Origin: CALIKS01 sp964440295
GTDB taxonomy: Archaea > Thermoproteota > Nitrososphaeria_A > Caldarchaeales > Calditenuaceae
Length of the DNA: 27,988 nucleotides
Direction: 5' to 3'
Assembly (NCBI GenBank): GCA_964440295.1
Contig: CAYTRT010000018.1
Span: 1 to 27,988 of the forward strand
Below, in pieces: positions 7,135 through 15,894 of the stretch (positions are counted from its first letter, which is position 1; every line of letters begins with the position of its first letter). The notes under the pieces were generated by a model, which was not told where the DNA came from, ran no database searches, and worked only from the letters and a program-made list of their open reading frames with translations. Position numbers and translations under genes: made by a program.

Positions 7135-9834
7135 ATGGATAGGGTGGGAATAGTCGAGGCGGTAAAAGCGATAGAGACGCCGGTCGGCCACCTATCAATC
7201 TTTGACCTCGACGAGCTTGAAAGCATAGGGCTCGTAAGGGGCGTCTCAAAGATGCCGTACTCGACCAAGATCTTGCTCGAGAACATCGTGAGAAATTATG
7301 ATGGAGACCTGATAGGCGACTCGACGATTAGCCGCTTCGCTGAGTGGCTGCTGGGGAGGGGCGATTCAACTGTCGAGGTCCCGCTATACCCATCGAGGAT
7401 TCTTCTCCAGGACTATACTGGAGTTCCACTGCTGGTTGACCTCGCCGCGATGAGGGACGCTGTCCTAAAGATGGGGCTCGACCCATCGATTGTTAATCCG
7501 ATCATTCCGGCCATTCTCGTTATTGACCACTCAGTAAGCGTTGACCACTTCGGCACGCGTGATGCCTATAGGCTTAACCTCGAGGCGGAGTACCGGAGGA
7601 ATAGGGAGAGGTACGTCTTTCTCAAGTGGGCCCAGTCTGCGTTCAAGAACTTCAAGGTGGTTCCGCCTGGCAAGGGAATAATACATCAGATCAACATCGA
7701 GTATCTCGCAAAAATAATCAACGTAGAGAGGCGTGGGGATAAGTTGTTGGGGTTTCCTGAGATTGTTCTCGGCACAGACTCTCACACCACGATGGTTAAT
7801 GGACTGGGAGTCGCCGGGTGGGGTGTCGGTGGAATAGAGGCGGAGGCAGCTCTGCTCGGACTGCCCTACTACCTATCACTCTCCGGAGTAGTGGGCGTGA
7901 GGCTTGTCGGCGAGCTTCAAAAAACAACCACCGCGACGGACCTAGCATTAGCCGTGACTGAGACGCTAAGGCGGAGAGGTCTCGTCGGCAAGTTCGTGGA
8001 GTTTTTTGGGCCCGGTGTCAAGTCGCTGAGTGTTCCTGACCGGGCGACAGTCTCGAACATGGCTCCGGAGTATGGAGCAACCATGGGATACTTCCCAGTC
8101 GATGCCCAGACCATTGATTATCTCCTCAAGTCCGGACGACCGCAGGACCATGTCAAGGCCGTGGAGATCTACTGTAGGGCGCAGGGATTATTCTTGGAGG
8201 ACTACGGCGACGAGAAGGCCTACAGCGAAGTCGTCGAGATAGACCTCTCAGATGTCGAGCCATCAATCGCGGGCCCGGCAAACCCGGAGGATAAAATAAA
8301 GCTAAAACAAGTGAAAGACGTCATCGAGAAGCAGATCAAAAAGTACAGAGAAGGAAGAACAAGCCTTGGCAGTAATGAGTACCGCCTTGATCTTGAGGGT
8401 GGTGGAGCAATTATCAGGGACGGCGCAGTCGTGATCGCAGCCATCACGAGCTGTACAAACACTTCTAATCCATCACTCATGATCGGCGCTGGCCTGCTAG
8501 CGAAGAAGGCGGTCGAGCGGGGTCTCTCGGTGAAGCCCTACGTGAAGACAAGCCTAGCTCCGGGCTCAAGAGTCGTGGCTGAGTATCTACGGAGCTCTGG
8601 GCTGCTTCAATACTTGGAGAGGCTGGGATTCCACGTGGTGGGCTATGGATGCACGACGTGCATCGGCAACAGCGGGCCACTGATCAAGGAGGTAGGCGAG
8701 ATAGTTGAAAAGCACGACCTATACGCCTGCGCAGTGATTAGCGGCAACAGAAACTTTGAGGGCCGGATCCATCCACAGGTCCGTGCTTGCTTCCTGGCCT
8801 CGCCGCTACTCGTCGTTGCATACGCGATAGCTGGGAGGCTCGACGTCGACTTGACCAGCGAGCCTCTGGGCTACGCCGACGGCAGGCCAGTATTCCTCAG
8901 CGATATCTGGCCCAGCAGGGAGGAGATCGAAGGCATACAGAGGAGTCACGTGCTTCCACAGACGTTTGTCAAGCTCTACGAGGAAGTCTTCAGGGGAGAT
9001 GAGTTTTGGGAGTCTCTACCCGCTCCGGTGGGCGAGGTCTACAGTTGGGACGCAGGCTCTACATACATCAGGAAGCCACCATTCCTTGAGGGCTTCAAAC
9101 CATCTATTGAGGCTCCCTCCGACATCAGGAATGCGAGGGTTCTCGTGCTGCTCGGAGACAGAGTGACGACCGACCACATATCGCCCGCGGGTGCGATTCC
9201 ACCGCACAGTTCGGCCGGAACCTACCTAAGGAGCCTCGGGCTCGATCCTGCAGAGTTCCACACGTATGGTGCGAGGAGGGGAAACCACGAGGTCATGGTT
9301 AGGGGCACGTTCGCGAACGCCCGGCTCAGGAACTACCTCCTGCCAGATGGGGAGGGCTGGTACACAATTCATCTTCCTAGCGGCGAGAGGATGACGATCT
9401 TCGACGCGGCACAGAGATATCAGCGGGAGGGCACGCCCCTTATCATCATCGCGGGCAAGCAGTATGGCGCCGGAAGCTCCAGGGACTGGGCTGCCAAGGG
9501 AGTCAAGCTCCTCGGCGTCAGGGCCGTCATAGCTGAGAGCTTCGAGAGAATACATCGGAGCAACTTATTATGCATGGGCGTGCTGCCGCTGCAGTTCGAG
9601 CCGGACGAGGGCTGGAGAGAGTTGGGGCTGGACGGGACAGAGGTCTACGACGTCGAGGGAATATCCGGGGGGCTCACGCCGAGGAAAAAGCTGAGAGTAG
9701 TGGCAAAGAGAGATAATGAGGAGATTGTCTTCAAGGCGACCGCGATGCTCGAGACCAGTGCCGAGGTCGAATACTACAACAACGGTGGAATACTCCCATA
9801 CGTATTGAGACGAATGTTGAGTAGATTTGCCTAG
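7135..9834 (+). CDS. acnA: Aconitate hydratase A
   Basis: An 899-aa aconitase of the AcnA/IRP1 class, which isomerises citrate and isocitrate in the TCA cycle using a [4Fe-4S] cluster. The cluster cysteines are C440 (in SCTNTSNP) and C506 and C509 (in GCTTCIGNSG). Other family blocks are VLGTDSHTTMVNGLGVAGWGVGG and, in the C-terminal swivel domain, GDRVTTDHISPAG, RRGNHEVMVRGTFAN and QYGAGSSRDWAAKG. Length matches the family (about 890-930 aa). ATG at 7135 lies just downstream of a TATA box. It appears monocistronic; the next genes run the opposite way and L37e ends 16 bp after its stop. Confidence 0.97.
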   Translation: MDRVGIVEAVKAIETPVGHLSIFDLDELESIGLVRGVSKMPYSTKILLENIVRNYDGDLIGDSTISRFAEWLLGRGDSTVEVPLYPSRILLQDYTGVPLLVDLAAMRDAVLKMGLDPSIVNPIIPAILVIDHSVSVDHFGTRDAYRLNLEAEYRRNRERYVFLKWAQSAFKNFKVVPPGKGIIHQINIEYLAKIINVERRGDKLLGFPEIVLGTDSHTTMVNGLGVAGWGVGGIEAEAALLGLPYYLSLSGVVGVRLVGELQKTTTATDLALAVTETLRRRGLVGKFVEFFGPGVKSLSVPDRATVSNMAPEYGATMGYFPVDAQTIDYLLKSGRPQDHVKAVEIYCRAQGLFLEDYGDEKAYSEVVEIDLSDVEPSIAGPANPEDKIKLKQVKDVIEKQIKKYREGRTSLGSNEYRLDLEGGGAIIRDGAVVIAAITSCTNTSNPSLMIGAGLLAKKAVERGLSVKPYVKTSLAPGSRVVAEYLRSSGLLQYLERLGFHVVGYGCTTCIGNSGPLIKEVGEIVEKHDLYACAVISGNRNFEGRIHPQVRACFLASPLLVVAYAIAGRLDVDLTSEPLGYADGRPVFLSDIWPSREEIEGIQRSHVLPQTFVKLYEEVFRGDEFWESLPAPVGEVYSWDAGSTYIRKPPFLEGFKPSIEAPSDIRNARVLVLLGDRVTTDHISPAGAIPPHSSAGTYLRSLGLDPAEFHTYGARRGNHEVMVRGTFANARLRNYLLPDGEGWYTIHLPSGERMTIFDAAQRYQREGTPLIIIAGKQYGAGSSRDWAAKGVKLLGVRAVIAESFERIHRSNLLCMGVLPLQFEPDEGWRELGLDGTEVYDVEGISGGLTPRKKLRVVAKRDNEEIVFKATAMLETSAEVEYYNNGGILPYVLRRMLSRFA

Positions 9835-9850
9835 AGTGGCTAGCCTAGTG

Positions 9851-10024
9851 TTAGGCCCGCTCCTTCAGGCTTTTCATCCATCTATAGCTTCTCCACGTCT
9901 TAGTCTCTCCGAACCCGCAGTGCGAGCATCTCCTTCTATGAAGATTAAAGGATCGTCTACCACACCTACGGCACCTGATATGCGTTGGTGTCTTGAACTT
10001 GCCCATCGATGGTGTGCCCTTCAT
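9851..10024 (-). CDS. rpl37e: 50S ribosomal protein L37e
   Basis: A 57-aa reading frame on the minus strand. It starts MKGTPSMGKF and has a four-cysteine zinc ribbon (IRCRRCG with C18 and C21; CSHCGFG with C33 and C36) and the basic tail TKTWRSYRWMKSLKERA, matching archaeal/eukaryotic L37e, a 23S-binding protein of the large subunit. The ATG at 10022-10024 follows GGGTGA, a strong ribosome binding site that overlaps the stop of the LSm gene (10 bp between genes). An LSm-L37e pair is a common archaeal arrangement. It is easily missed because of its length. Confidence 0.95.
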   Translation of the reverse strand: MKGTPSMGKFKTPTHIRCRRCGRRSFNLHRRRCSHCGFGETKTWRSYRWMKSLKERA

Positions 10025-10034
10025 GTTTCTCTAC

Positions 10035-10286
10035 TCACCCGGTCTGCTCTTCCTTCTTTAACACGGCGGGAGAGACCATGACTATGTTGTCTCCCCTCAC
10101 TATGATGACTCCGAGTTTTAATGTTGCTCCGTTGTTCTGTATCTCCTCAGCGCCGTCTAGGACTAGGTTCATGTGCTGGTCGTAGCCTTGGAGCAATCCT
10201 CTAATTAATTTTCCATTCCTCAGCTTTACCAGCACGGTCCCGCCGAGAGACTTTCCAAGTATCTTTAGCGAAATGTCTACCGACAA
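10035..10286 (-). CDS. LSm (Sm-like archaeal) RNA-binding protein
   Basis: An 83-aa Sm-like protein that forms ring oligomers binding U-rich RNA. The Sm1 motif is LRNGKLIRGLLQGYDQHMNL ending in VLDGAEE, and the Sm2 motif is LGVIIVRGDNIV, both complete. I start at TTG 10284-10286 because GGTGA sits 5-6 nt upstream and a TATA box (GGTTTAAATGC, minus strand, 10315-10325) is about 30 nt upstream. The frame is open to an earlier TTG at 10307 (90 aa), which would put the start too close to the TATA box. L37e follows after 10 bp, most likely as one transcript. Confidence 0.93.
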   Translation of the reverse strand: MSVDISLKILGKSLGGTVLVKLRNGKLIRGLLQGYDQHMNLVLDGAEEIQNNGATLKLGVIIVRGDNIVMVSPAVLKKEEQTG

Positions 10287-10314
10287 GCTTCTCACCCATA
10301 TGAGCAATCCATCT

Positions 10315-10325
10315 GCATTTAAACC
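10315..10325 (-). promoter_or_regulatory. TATA box of LSm-L37e operon
   Basis: On the minus strand GGTTTAAATGC lies about 30 nt before the TTG start at 10286. It predicts a leader of about 10 nt containing the GGTGA binding site. Confidence 0.5.
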
Positions 10326-10396
10326 TTCTTTAGCCGAGAATGTGATCTTAGTGATTGCATATATAGCCTACCGAAGATTAGATACGCGAAGAATCG

Positions 10397-11701
10397 TTGA
10401 GAATATACGCAGACCTCCACATACACTCGAGGTATAGTGGCGCCACGTCTGAGAGAATGACTCTAAGAGAGATCGCGTATTATGCCAGGCTGAAGGGGCT
10501 CAATCTAATAGGCACTGGAGACGCACTTCACCCAGAGTGGCTGAAGGAGCTCAAAGACGAGTTGGTGGAGTTTGGCGATTCTGGATTTTTAGCCATCAGG
10601 GACGGCCCAGCCTCGCCCCTCTTCGTCTCTCAGGTAGAGGTCGCGACCGTCCATGAGTATGATAGAAAGGCTAGGAGGATTCATCACGTGATACTTATGC
10701 CGAGCCTAGACGTGGCCGAGCAGCTATCAGACCTTATAGAAAAATTCGGAGACGTTTCGAGCGACGGCAGACCAGTCCTAAACATTAGCCCAGCAGAGCT
10801 AGTAGAAATAGTGATGAGGCTTGACCAGGATAACTTCGTTTTTCCAGCCCATGCTTGGACTCCATGGTGGTCGATATTCGGCGCGATCGGCGGCGTCGAT
10901 AGGGTTGAAGAGTGCTATGAAGATATGTCCCGGCACATCTATGCCATTGAGACAGGCCTGAGCAGCGACCCGCTCATGAACTGGCGGGTCAGCTGGCTCG
11001 ACAAGTACTTATTGATAAGTTCATCCGACTCGCATAGCCCATACCCATTCAGGATTGGTAGAGAGGCAGTAGTACTGGAGCTGGAAAAGCCAGGCTATCG
11101 CGAGATGATCAAAGCGATGAGGAATAAGGATCCGAGTAAGGTCCTAATGACGCTTGAAGTACCTCCGAGCTACGGCAAGTATCACTGGTCGGGCCACAGG
11201 AAGTGCAATGTCGGACCGATTTCGCCAGCCGAGGCAAAGAAGCTGAACTACCGCTGTCCGAGATGTGGTAGAAAATTGACTAAGGGCGTGGAGGATAGGG
11301 TTGAGGAGCTCGCAGACAGAGAGATGGGGTATAGGCCTGCGGGTGCCATAGACTTCAAGTACATCCTGCCCCTCCAAGAATTAATAGCGCTCTCACTGGG
11401 CATCGACTACACGGTCGAGTCTAAGCTTCAGTCAAAGAAAATATGGGAGATCTACATGGAGCTGGTCAAAAAGCTCGGGCCAGAGTACGAAATACTGCTA
11501 AATGTGCCCATAGAGACGATAGCCAAGGCCGCAGGTCAATCGCTCGCAGGCCTGATCAAGAAGATGAGAAATAACGAGTTAAGAATAATTCCGGGATTTG
11601 ACGGCGTCTACGGCAGGCTAATAATCGATAATAGCGAGCCTCACCACCGGGCATATGCTCGGCCAGAGAGGGACCACCAGTTAGAGGACTACTTCGCCTG
11701 A
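10397..11701 (+). CDS. endoQ: Endonuclease Q (PHP-domain DNA repair nuclease)
   Basis: A 434-aa PHP-family protein resembling EndoQ, which nicks DNA 5' of deaminated bases (uracil, hypoxanthine) and abasic sites. PHP metal motifs: ADLHIHSRYSG (H8, H10), GTGDALHP (D42, H45), PAHAWTPWW near residue 150, and SSDSHSPYP near 211. A central zinc-binding segment contains H267, C270, C287 and C290 (CPRCGRK). The C-terminal part, SLAGLIKKMRNNE to GVYGRLIIDN, matches the family layout, as does length (about 420-430 aa). TTG at 10397 starts directly with the first beta-strand MRIYADLHIH. It converges on the phosphorylase gene with 12 bp between stops. Confidence 0.85.
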   Translation: MRIYADLHIHSRYSGATSERMTLREIAYYARLKGLNLIGTGDALHPEWLKELKDELVEFGDSGFLAIRDGPASPLFVSQVEVATVHEYDRKARRIHHVILMPSLDVAEQLSDLIEKFGDVSSDGRPVLNISPAELVEIVMRLDQDNFVFPAHAWTPWWSIFGAIGGVDRVEECYEDMSRHIYAIETGLSSDPLMNWRVSWLDKYLLISSSDSHSPYPFRIGREAVVLELEKPGYREMIKAMRNKDPSKVLMTLEVPPSYGKYHWSGHRKCNVGPISPAEAKKLNYRCPRCGRKLTKGVEDRVEELADREMGYRPAGAIDFKYILPLQELIALSLGIDYTVESKLQSKKIWEIYMELVKKLGPEYEILLNVPIETIAKAAGQSLAGLIKKMRNNELRIIPGFDGVYGRLIIDNSEPHHRAYARPERDHQLEDYFA

Positions 11702-11713
11702 GCCGCTCTCTCG

Positions 11714-12427
11714 CTAACTCGCGGAAGTTCCTGCGAGTGCGTCTAGAACGGCGAGTCCAGCTATCTCTACGTATGGCTTGAGCTCTTCTGCGCCTGCTAG
11801 TTCTGGCTCCTCCACGAGATTGTTCGAGACAACTAGCAGTGACGCCGTCCTTACTTTTCTGATCATTCCGAGCCCGAAGATTGTCGCGCACTCCATCTCT
11901 ATACCGATGTATCCAAGTGATGAGAGTTCCTCAGCTAGACCTTTACTCTCTACGTAGAATGCATCGCTACTAAACACGGGCCCGACGTGTGGCGTAATGT
12001 TTCTCCTCCTCAGCTCGCTTAAGATTGCTAGTGTTAGTTCGAGGTCTGGAGCCGTGCATGGAGGCATCCACCTACAGTACTGGACAAGGGGCCCAGAGAC
12101 GTATCCAGCAAACGTGGGAACTATGAACTCGCCCCTCCCAATCCCTCTCCTCAACCCACCGGCGGTGCCGAGCCTCACTACTATCTTTGCGCCCAGCGAG
12201 ACCAGCTCCTCAAAAACTATGGCAGATGAGGGCCCGCCTATGCCGTGACAGGCAACTGTCACCTCTGATCCGTTATGGGTTCCTGTATACGCGATGAAGC
12301 CTCTATTAGTGTTTACTACTTGGGCGTTCTTTATCATTCTTGAAAGCTGTTCTACGCGTGCCGGATCACCTGCGACGACTACTCTCTCAGCTATCTGTCC
12401 CTTCTCTGCCTTTATGTGAACAGGCAT
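11714..12427 (-). CDS. Purine nucleoside / methylthioadenosine phosphorylase (PNP_UDP_1 family)
   Basis: A 237-aa trimeric/hexameric-type nucleoside phosphorylase (NP-I family), acting in purine or methylthioadenosine salvage. Family blocks: VVAGDPARVEQLS near the N-terminus, the phosphate-binding VRLGTAGGL near residues 84-92, and GIEMECATIF near 175-184, whose Met-Glu pair contacts the ribose. The late SNNLVEEPE replaces the usual S-D-x catalytic Asp pattern (Asn instead of Asp), which favours 6-oxopurine or MTA specificity less clearly than in DeoD. ATG at 12425-12427. It lies 42 bp downstream of fttA on the same strand. Substrate cannot be decided from sequence. Confidence 0.88.
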   Translation of the reverse strand: MPVHIKAEKGQIAERVVVAGDPARVEQLSRMIKNAQVVNTNRGFIAYTGTHNGSEVTVACHGIGGPSSAIVFEELVSLGAKIVVRLGTAGGLRRGIGRGEFIVPTFAGYVSGPLVQYCRWMPPCTAPDLELTLAILSELRRRNITPHVGPVFSSDAFYVESKGLAEELSSLGYIGIEMECATIFGLGMIRKVRTASLLVVSNNLVEEPELAGAEELKPYVEIAGLAVLDALAGTSAS

Positions 12428-12469
12428 AACTAGTTAGGTATATTCGCGAGATTTTAACATTTTAGACAC

Positions 12470-14371
12470 TTAAGTAAGTGTTATTGTCTCTAAATTTTTT
12501 GGCGTGTAGATCTCTGCAGGCATCATCTTCTTAATGGTTGAGGCAATGTTTGTGGTTGACTCCGGCTCTCCGTGGACAAAGAGTATCTGCTTTGGCTTGG
12601 GCGAGATTCTTCTGATATAATTGATGATTTGCTGTCTGCTGGAATGTCCGGAGAAGCCGTCCACCTTCTGTATCTCTAGGTTGACCTTGATGATCTCCTG
12701 CCTCCCTTCCTCGTTGATCATCTGGACCTCGTTTATTCCCTTGAGTAGTTTTCTTCCAAGCGTCCCCTCTACTTGGTAGCTGACGAATAGAAGTAAGTTC
12801 TTTTCATCTCCAGCGAACTCTCTGAAGTATTTCAGGACCGGGCCGCCCTCAAGCATGCCTGAGGTCGCGATTATTATTGAGGGCTCCTTACTCTGCAATA
12901 TTTCATCCCTATGTTGATGGCTCTTCACAATAGTGAAGTACTCTGACAAGAATACGTTTCCATGCTCCTCTATCTCTCTCTGCAGCTCCTCTGAGAGGTA
13001 TTCAGGATACATGGTGTGTATCGCAGTAGCCTCGATGAGTAATCCGTCGAGGAATATCGGGGCCTCGGGGATTTGCTTAGACTCGAAGAGGCTCTTAAGC
13101 ACCAGCATTATCTCCTGTGCCCTCCCAACCGATGGCACTGGAATGATCACGACGCCTCCCCGCTGAATCGTCCTTCCAATGTAGTCTGCAACCATCTTCT
13201 CACTCTCTTCACGAGTGTATGGCACGGGTGTGGCTCCATACGTACTCTCGATTATGAGGGACTCAAGCCTAAGGAATTTAGATGTGGCCGCGTCGAGCAT
13301 CCGTGTCTTCTCGAACTTGAAGTCACCCGTATACACGAGGTTGTGGAATCCCTCTCCTATGTGGAGGTGGGCTATGGACGAGCCCATAATGTGACCAGCG
13401 TTGTAAAAGGTCAATCTAATGTCAGGCGTGATGTTGGTTACCACGCCGTACTTCAGCGTCACTGAGTACTGCGCTAATAGTCTAACCTCATTCTCGGTGT
13501 ATAGTGGGAAGAACCCCTCTTTTCCAGCCAGATTCACGTAGTCCAGCTGCTCCATCAATAGGAGGGGAAGAGTTGGCTCGGTCATGTAGACAGGCCCTCT
13601 GTATCCGTACTTGAATAGAAGCGGTAAAGCTCCGTGATGATCCATGTGAGAGTGAGTTATAACTACTGCGTCTAGAGAATCTACTAGTTCTGGAAAAACA
13701 TCAAACCTTGGAAGCATATCGATATATTTTGAGGCTCCAGCGTTAATTCCGCAGTCGAGCAAGACCTGGCTCTCCCTTGTCCTTACTAGAAATGCAGACC
13801 TGCCCACCTGCATTCCAGCGCCCAGGACCGTCACAGTTACTTCGCCCGGCTCAAACAACTGATCTCTGAAAACTTTCTCACCGATCGTTCTCAGTATCTC
13901 GACGCGTTTCTCAGTGTCTCCAAATATGTACCGCTTCATCTTCTCGACAGTCTTGGATGACAGAAGCGGGGTCCTATACACATTTATTATCCAGCCGATA
14001 TTCTGTTCAAGCAGAGAAGTCGTGGATTGGTCTAGCATTTTATAGATGCGTGGATCCTTGCTCTCTATTATTATCTCGCCGAAATTTTCGTCAAAATACT
14101 CAGAATACTCGACGCCCTTAAGAAACTCCTCTAACGTCTTTTTTGCCTCTTCTATGGGCTTTCTGATCGACTCGTCCGGCCGAATAATCACTCGCTTCTT
14201 GATTAAATTGACGAGCTCTTTTGCTACCTTGTTTCTCTCTGCAAATATCTCAGGCTTATCTGTGTAGATGACTAGTCTTGGGCCTTCGAAGTCTATCCTC
14301 GTCGCTATCCTTTCTCCCTTACCTATGCTGGCTAGGTAGTTGAAAATCTCGTCCCTTAGTTTGTTCAACAT
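12470..14371 (-). CDS. fttA: Transcription termination factor FttA (aCPSF1), KH-MBL-beta-CASP nuclease
   Basis: A 633-aa archaeal CPSF73 homologue that cuts nascent RNA and terminates transcription. Order: N-terminal KH-like RNA-binding region (about 1-150), metallo-beta-lactamase core with THSHMDHHGALP (H240, H242, D244, H245), NAGHIMGSS, YTGDFKFE and ESTYG, then the beta-CASP domain with PVPSVGRAQEIML, IATSGMLEGGP and the C-terminal GFSGHSSRQQI and LFVHGEPES. All metal ligands are visible. Length is typical (about 630-650 aa). ATG at 14371. The 124-bp upstream region holds a TATA-like AGTTAAATAGAG at about 14458-14469 and an AT palindrome closer to the gene. Confidence 0.96.
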   Translation of the reverse strand: MLNKLRDEIFNYLASIGKGERIATRIDFEGPRLVIYTDKPEIFAERNKVAKELVNLIKKRVIIRPDESIRKPIEEAKKTLEEFLKGVEYSEYFDENFGEIIIESKDPRIYKMLDQSTTSLLEQNIGWIINVYRTPLLSSKTVEKMKRYIFGDTEKRVEILRTIGEKVFRDQLFEPGEVTVTVLGAGMQVGRSAFLVRTRESQVLLDCGINAGASKYIDMLPRFDVFPELVDSLDAVVITHSHMDHHGALPLLFKYGYRGPVYMTEPTLPLLLMEQLDYVNLAGKEGFFPLYTENEVRLLAQYSVTLKYGVVTNITPDIRLTFYNAGHIMGSSIAHLHIGEGFHNLVYTGDFKFEKTRMLDAATSKFLRLESLIIESTYGATPVPYTREESEKMVADYIGRTIQRGGVVIIPVPSVGRAQEIMLVLKSLFESKQIPEAPIFLDGLLIEATAIHTMYPEYLSEELQREIEEHGNVFLSEYFTIVKSHQHRDEILQSKEPSIIIATSGMLEGGPVLKYFREFAGDEKNLLLFVSYQVEGTLGRKLLKGINEVQMINEEGRQEIIKVNLEIQKVDGFSGHSSRQQIINYIRRISPKPKQILFVHGEPESTTNIASTIKKMMPAEIYTPKNLETITLT

Positions 14372-14495
14372 GCCTCTTTCCCCGACTTAATAATTATTAT
14401 TGAGCAAGCTGCCCCCTGACTATGGTGTTGGGCAGACGAGGAAACGATACTCATCCCTCTATTTAACTATACGTCACCTTCAAACCATAACATTA

Positions 14496-15059
14496 TTACT
14501 TCTTTGATAATTGTCGTAGCTGGAATATCGTTCCAGCCACCATCATTGAAAATGCCACTAGCAATGAAATGTATGTCGGTATTCCGAGAGATACGAGTCC
14601 CTGAAGTATCAGGGAGCCGCCGACGACGCCCGTAACTATGGAGAGGACATGATTATACAGGAAGATTCCCAAGACAAACGCGGCTACTCCCGCGATGACT
14701 CCGATCAACATGTCTAGGGCTAAGAGGTCAGCGATGTAGTAAGCCACGAATCCCAGCGATATGCCGAAGATAATCGGGATGAAGGCCACGCAGAGGAGAC
14801 CAACACCCACAAAGCCAACCACGGCGATAATCAACGCCATGTTCTCGCCGAGCGTGTTCAATGTTAGCCAATAGGCCATTGCTCCGCCGAGTAGTCCCCC
14901 GGCGAGAAATACGAGTACTTTAACGAGTTTACGCCCAGCAAAGGCCAGAATTGTGCCTATTATTAGCATGAAGGGAGCAATCAAGTGGAGGACATTGCTT
15001 ACAACCGCGAAGATGAACCCTTCGATCCACGGAATTTGTAGCACACTAAACAAATCCAA
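14496..15059 (-). CDS. Multi-pass membrane protein, unknown function
   Basis: A 187-aa very hydrophobic protein with roughly seven predicted membrane helices (about residues 14-40, 46-66, 73-90, 91-112, 114-134, 137-157 and 161-182) and a short basic tail (LRQLSKK). Helices are rich in Gly and small residues (GGLLGGAMAYW, GVVGGSLI), reminiscent of DUF4203/TMEM198-like proteins, but I do not recognise it firmly. The start is TTG at 15057-15059. It is on the same strand as the JAMM protease/coiled-coil pair but separated from it by a hairpin plus T-tract (15081-15099), so it may have its own promoter. A link with the ubiquitin locus is unproven. Confidence 0.75.
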   Translation of the reverse strand: MDLFSVLQIPWIEGFIFAVVSNVLHLIAPFMLIIGTILAFAGRKLVKVLVFLAGGLLGGAMAYWLTLNTLGENMALIIAVVGFVGVGLLCVAFIPIIFGISLGFVAYYIADLLALDMLIGVIAGVAAFVLGIFLYNHVLSIVTGVVGGSLILQGLVSLGIPTYISLLVAFSMMVAGTIFQLRQLSKK

Positions 15060-15071
15060 TCATCAACGTCA

Positions 15072-15099
15072 TAAAAAGTAAAACACTATTTTAGTGTTT
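15072..15099 (-). terminator. Hairpin plus T-tract after coiled-coil gene
   Basis: On the minus strand AAACACTA / TAGTGTTT form an 8-bp perfect stem with a 3-nt loop (15081-15099), followed at once by TTTTACTTTTTATG. It begins 10 bp past the coiled-coil gene stop (15109). It resembles an intrinsic terminator; the same T/A-rich stretch could act as the promoter of the membrane protein gene. Confidence 0.55.
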
Positions 15100-15108
15100 C
15101 CTACTGGT

Positions 15109-15894
15109 TTAGGAGACTCTCGGCTTGTACAGTCTCTTCCAGAGATATATTATTGCGTATTGTCTAGGAACTGACTCGTCCTGCATGACCTTCTCAATCG
15201 CGGAGTTTACCCTAGTCTCGTCCTTAAACCTAGATATCAGGTCTTTGAGAAGAGGCTCAGCGACCTCGTCACTCGTCGTCAATTCATTAATGGATTGCGG
15301 AAGCGACTTAAGCTGCTCTATCTTTGATTGGAGGTCAGATATTCGCTTGTTGACTGAAGATATATTTTCACGAATCACGTCTGCCTCTTGCTCAAGTCTA
15401 TCAATAATCGACTTATCGACCCCTATCTTTTCCTCTGAATCTCTCATCGACTCGATCTCGACCAGCTTTTCAAAGAGCTGCTCCTCAAGCCTCACCATTT
15501 CCGACTCAAGCGCGGCGACTGCCTCGTTGAGGAGATTCTCGATTGTCCCTGCGCCAGCCAATACCTCGCTTTTCATGTTGGTCAGCTCGTCTAACTTCTT
15601 CTTGACTACCCTGAGGTCTACGAAGTCCTGCCTGTGAAAAACCTTCTGCATCGTCTTATCCTTGTTCTTGATCTCGTTTATCTTGCTCATCAACTCGTTA
15701 AACTTCTCAATTGCAGCATCAACTATCGATAGGTCGAGAGGCTTACTGACGCTCTGGGATGGCTGTTCATGTTGGGGAATAGTCTCCTCCATTCTCTCCT
15801 CTGTCTTCTCACTCTCTGCTGGTGGGGGAGACGTTGTCTCTGGAAACGGCTCAAATAATCTCCTCTTAATTACTATCTTTTTCCTCTCACTCAT
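15109..15894 (-). CDS. Coiled-coil protein, translationally coupled to the JAMM protease
   Basis: A 261-aa protein I do not recognise. Layout: basic N-terminus (MSERKKIVIKRR), a Pro/Glu/Ser-rich low-complexity region (about 15-50), then long helical heptad-like segments (about 55-110 and 112-200; for example LESEMVRLEEQLFEKLVEIE and ISSVNKRISDLQSKIEQLK), and a compact end (about 205-261, DESVPRQYAIIYLWKRLYK). No Cys residues, so it is not a RING or zinc protein, and no signal peptide or membrane segment. Its ATG overlaps the JAMM protease stop as ATGA (15891-15894), so the two are almost certainly co-translated. It may be a scaffold, adaptor or substrate-recruiting partner of the deubiquitinase; this is inference. 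Confidence 0.85.
   Translation of the reverse strand: MSERKKIVIKRRLFEPFPETTSPPPAESEKTEERMEETIPQHEQPSQSVSKPLDLSIVDAAIEKFNELMSKINEIKNKDKTMQKVFHRQDFVDLRVVKKKLDELTNMKSEVLAGAGTIENLLNEAVAALESEMVRLEEQLFEKLVEIESMRDSEEKIGVDKSIIDRLEQEADVIRENISSVNKRISDLQSKIEQLKSLPQSINELTTSDEVAEPLLKDLISRFKDETRVNSAIEKVMQDESVPRQYAIIYLWKRLYKPRVS

Noticed and set aside
14372..14495. Possible small RNA upstream of fttA
   Set aside because: No clear C/D or H/ACA box set was found; it looks like an ordinary promoter and leader.
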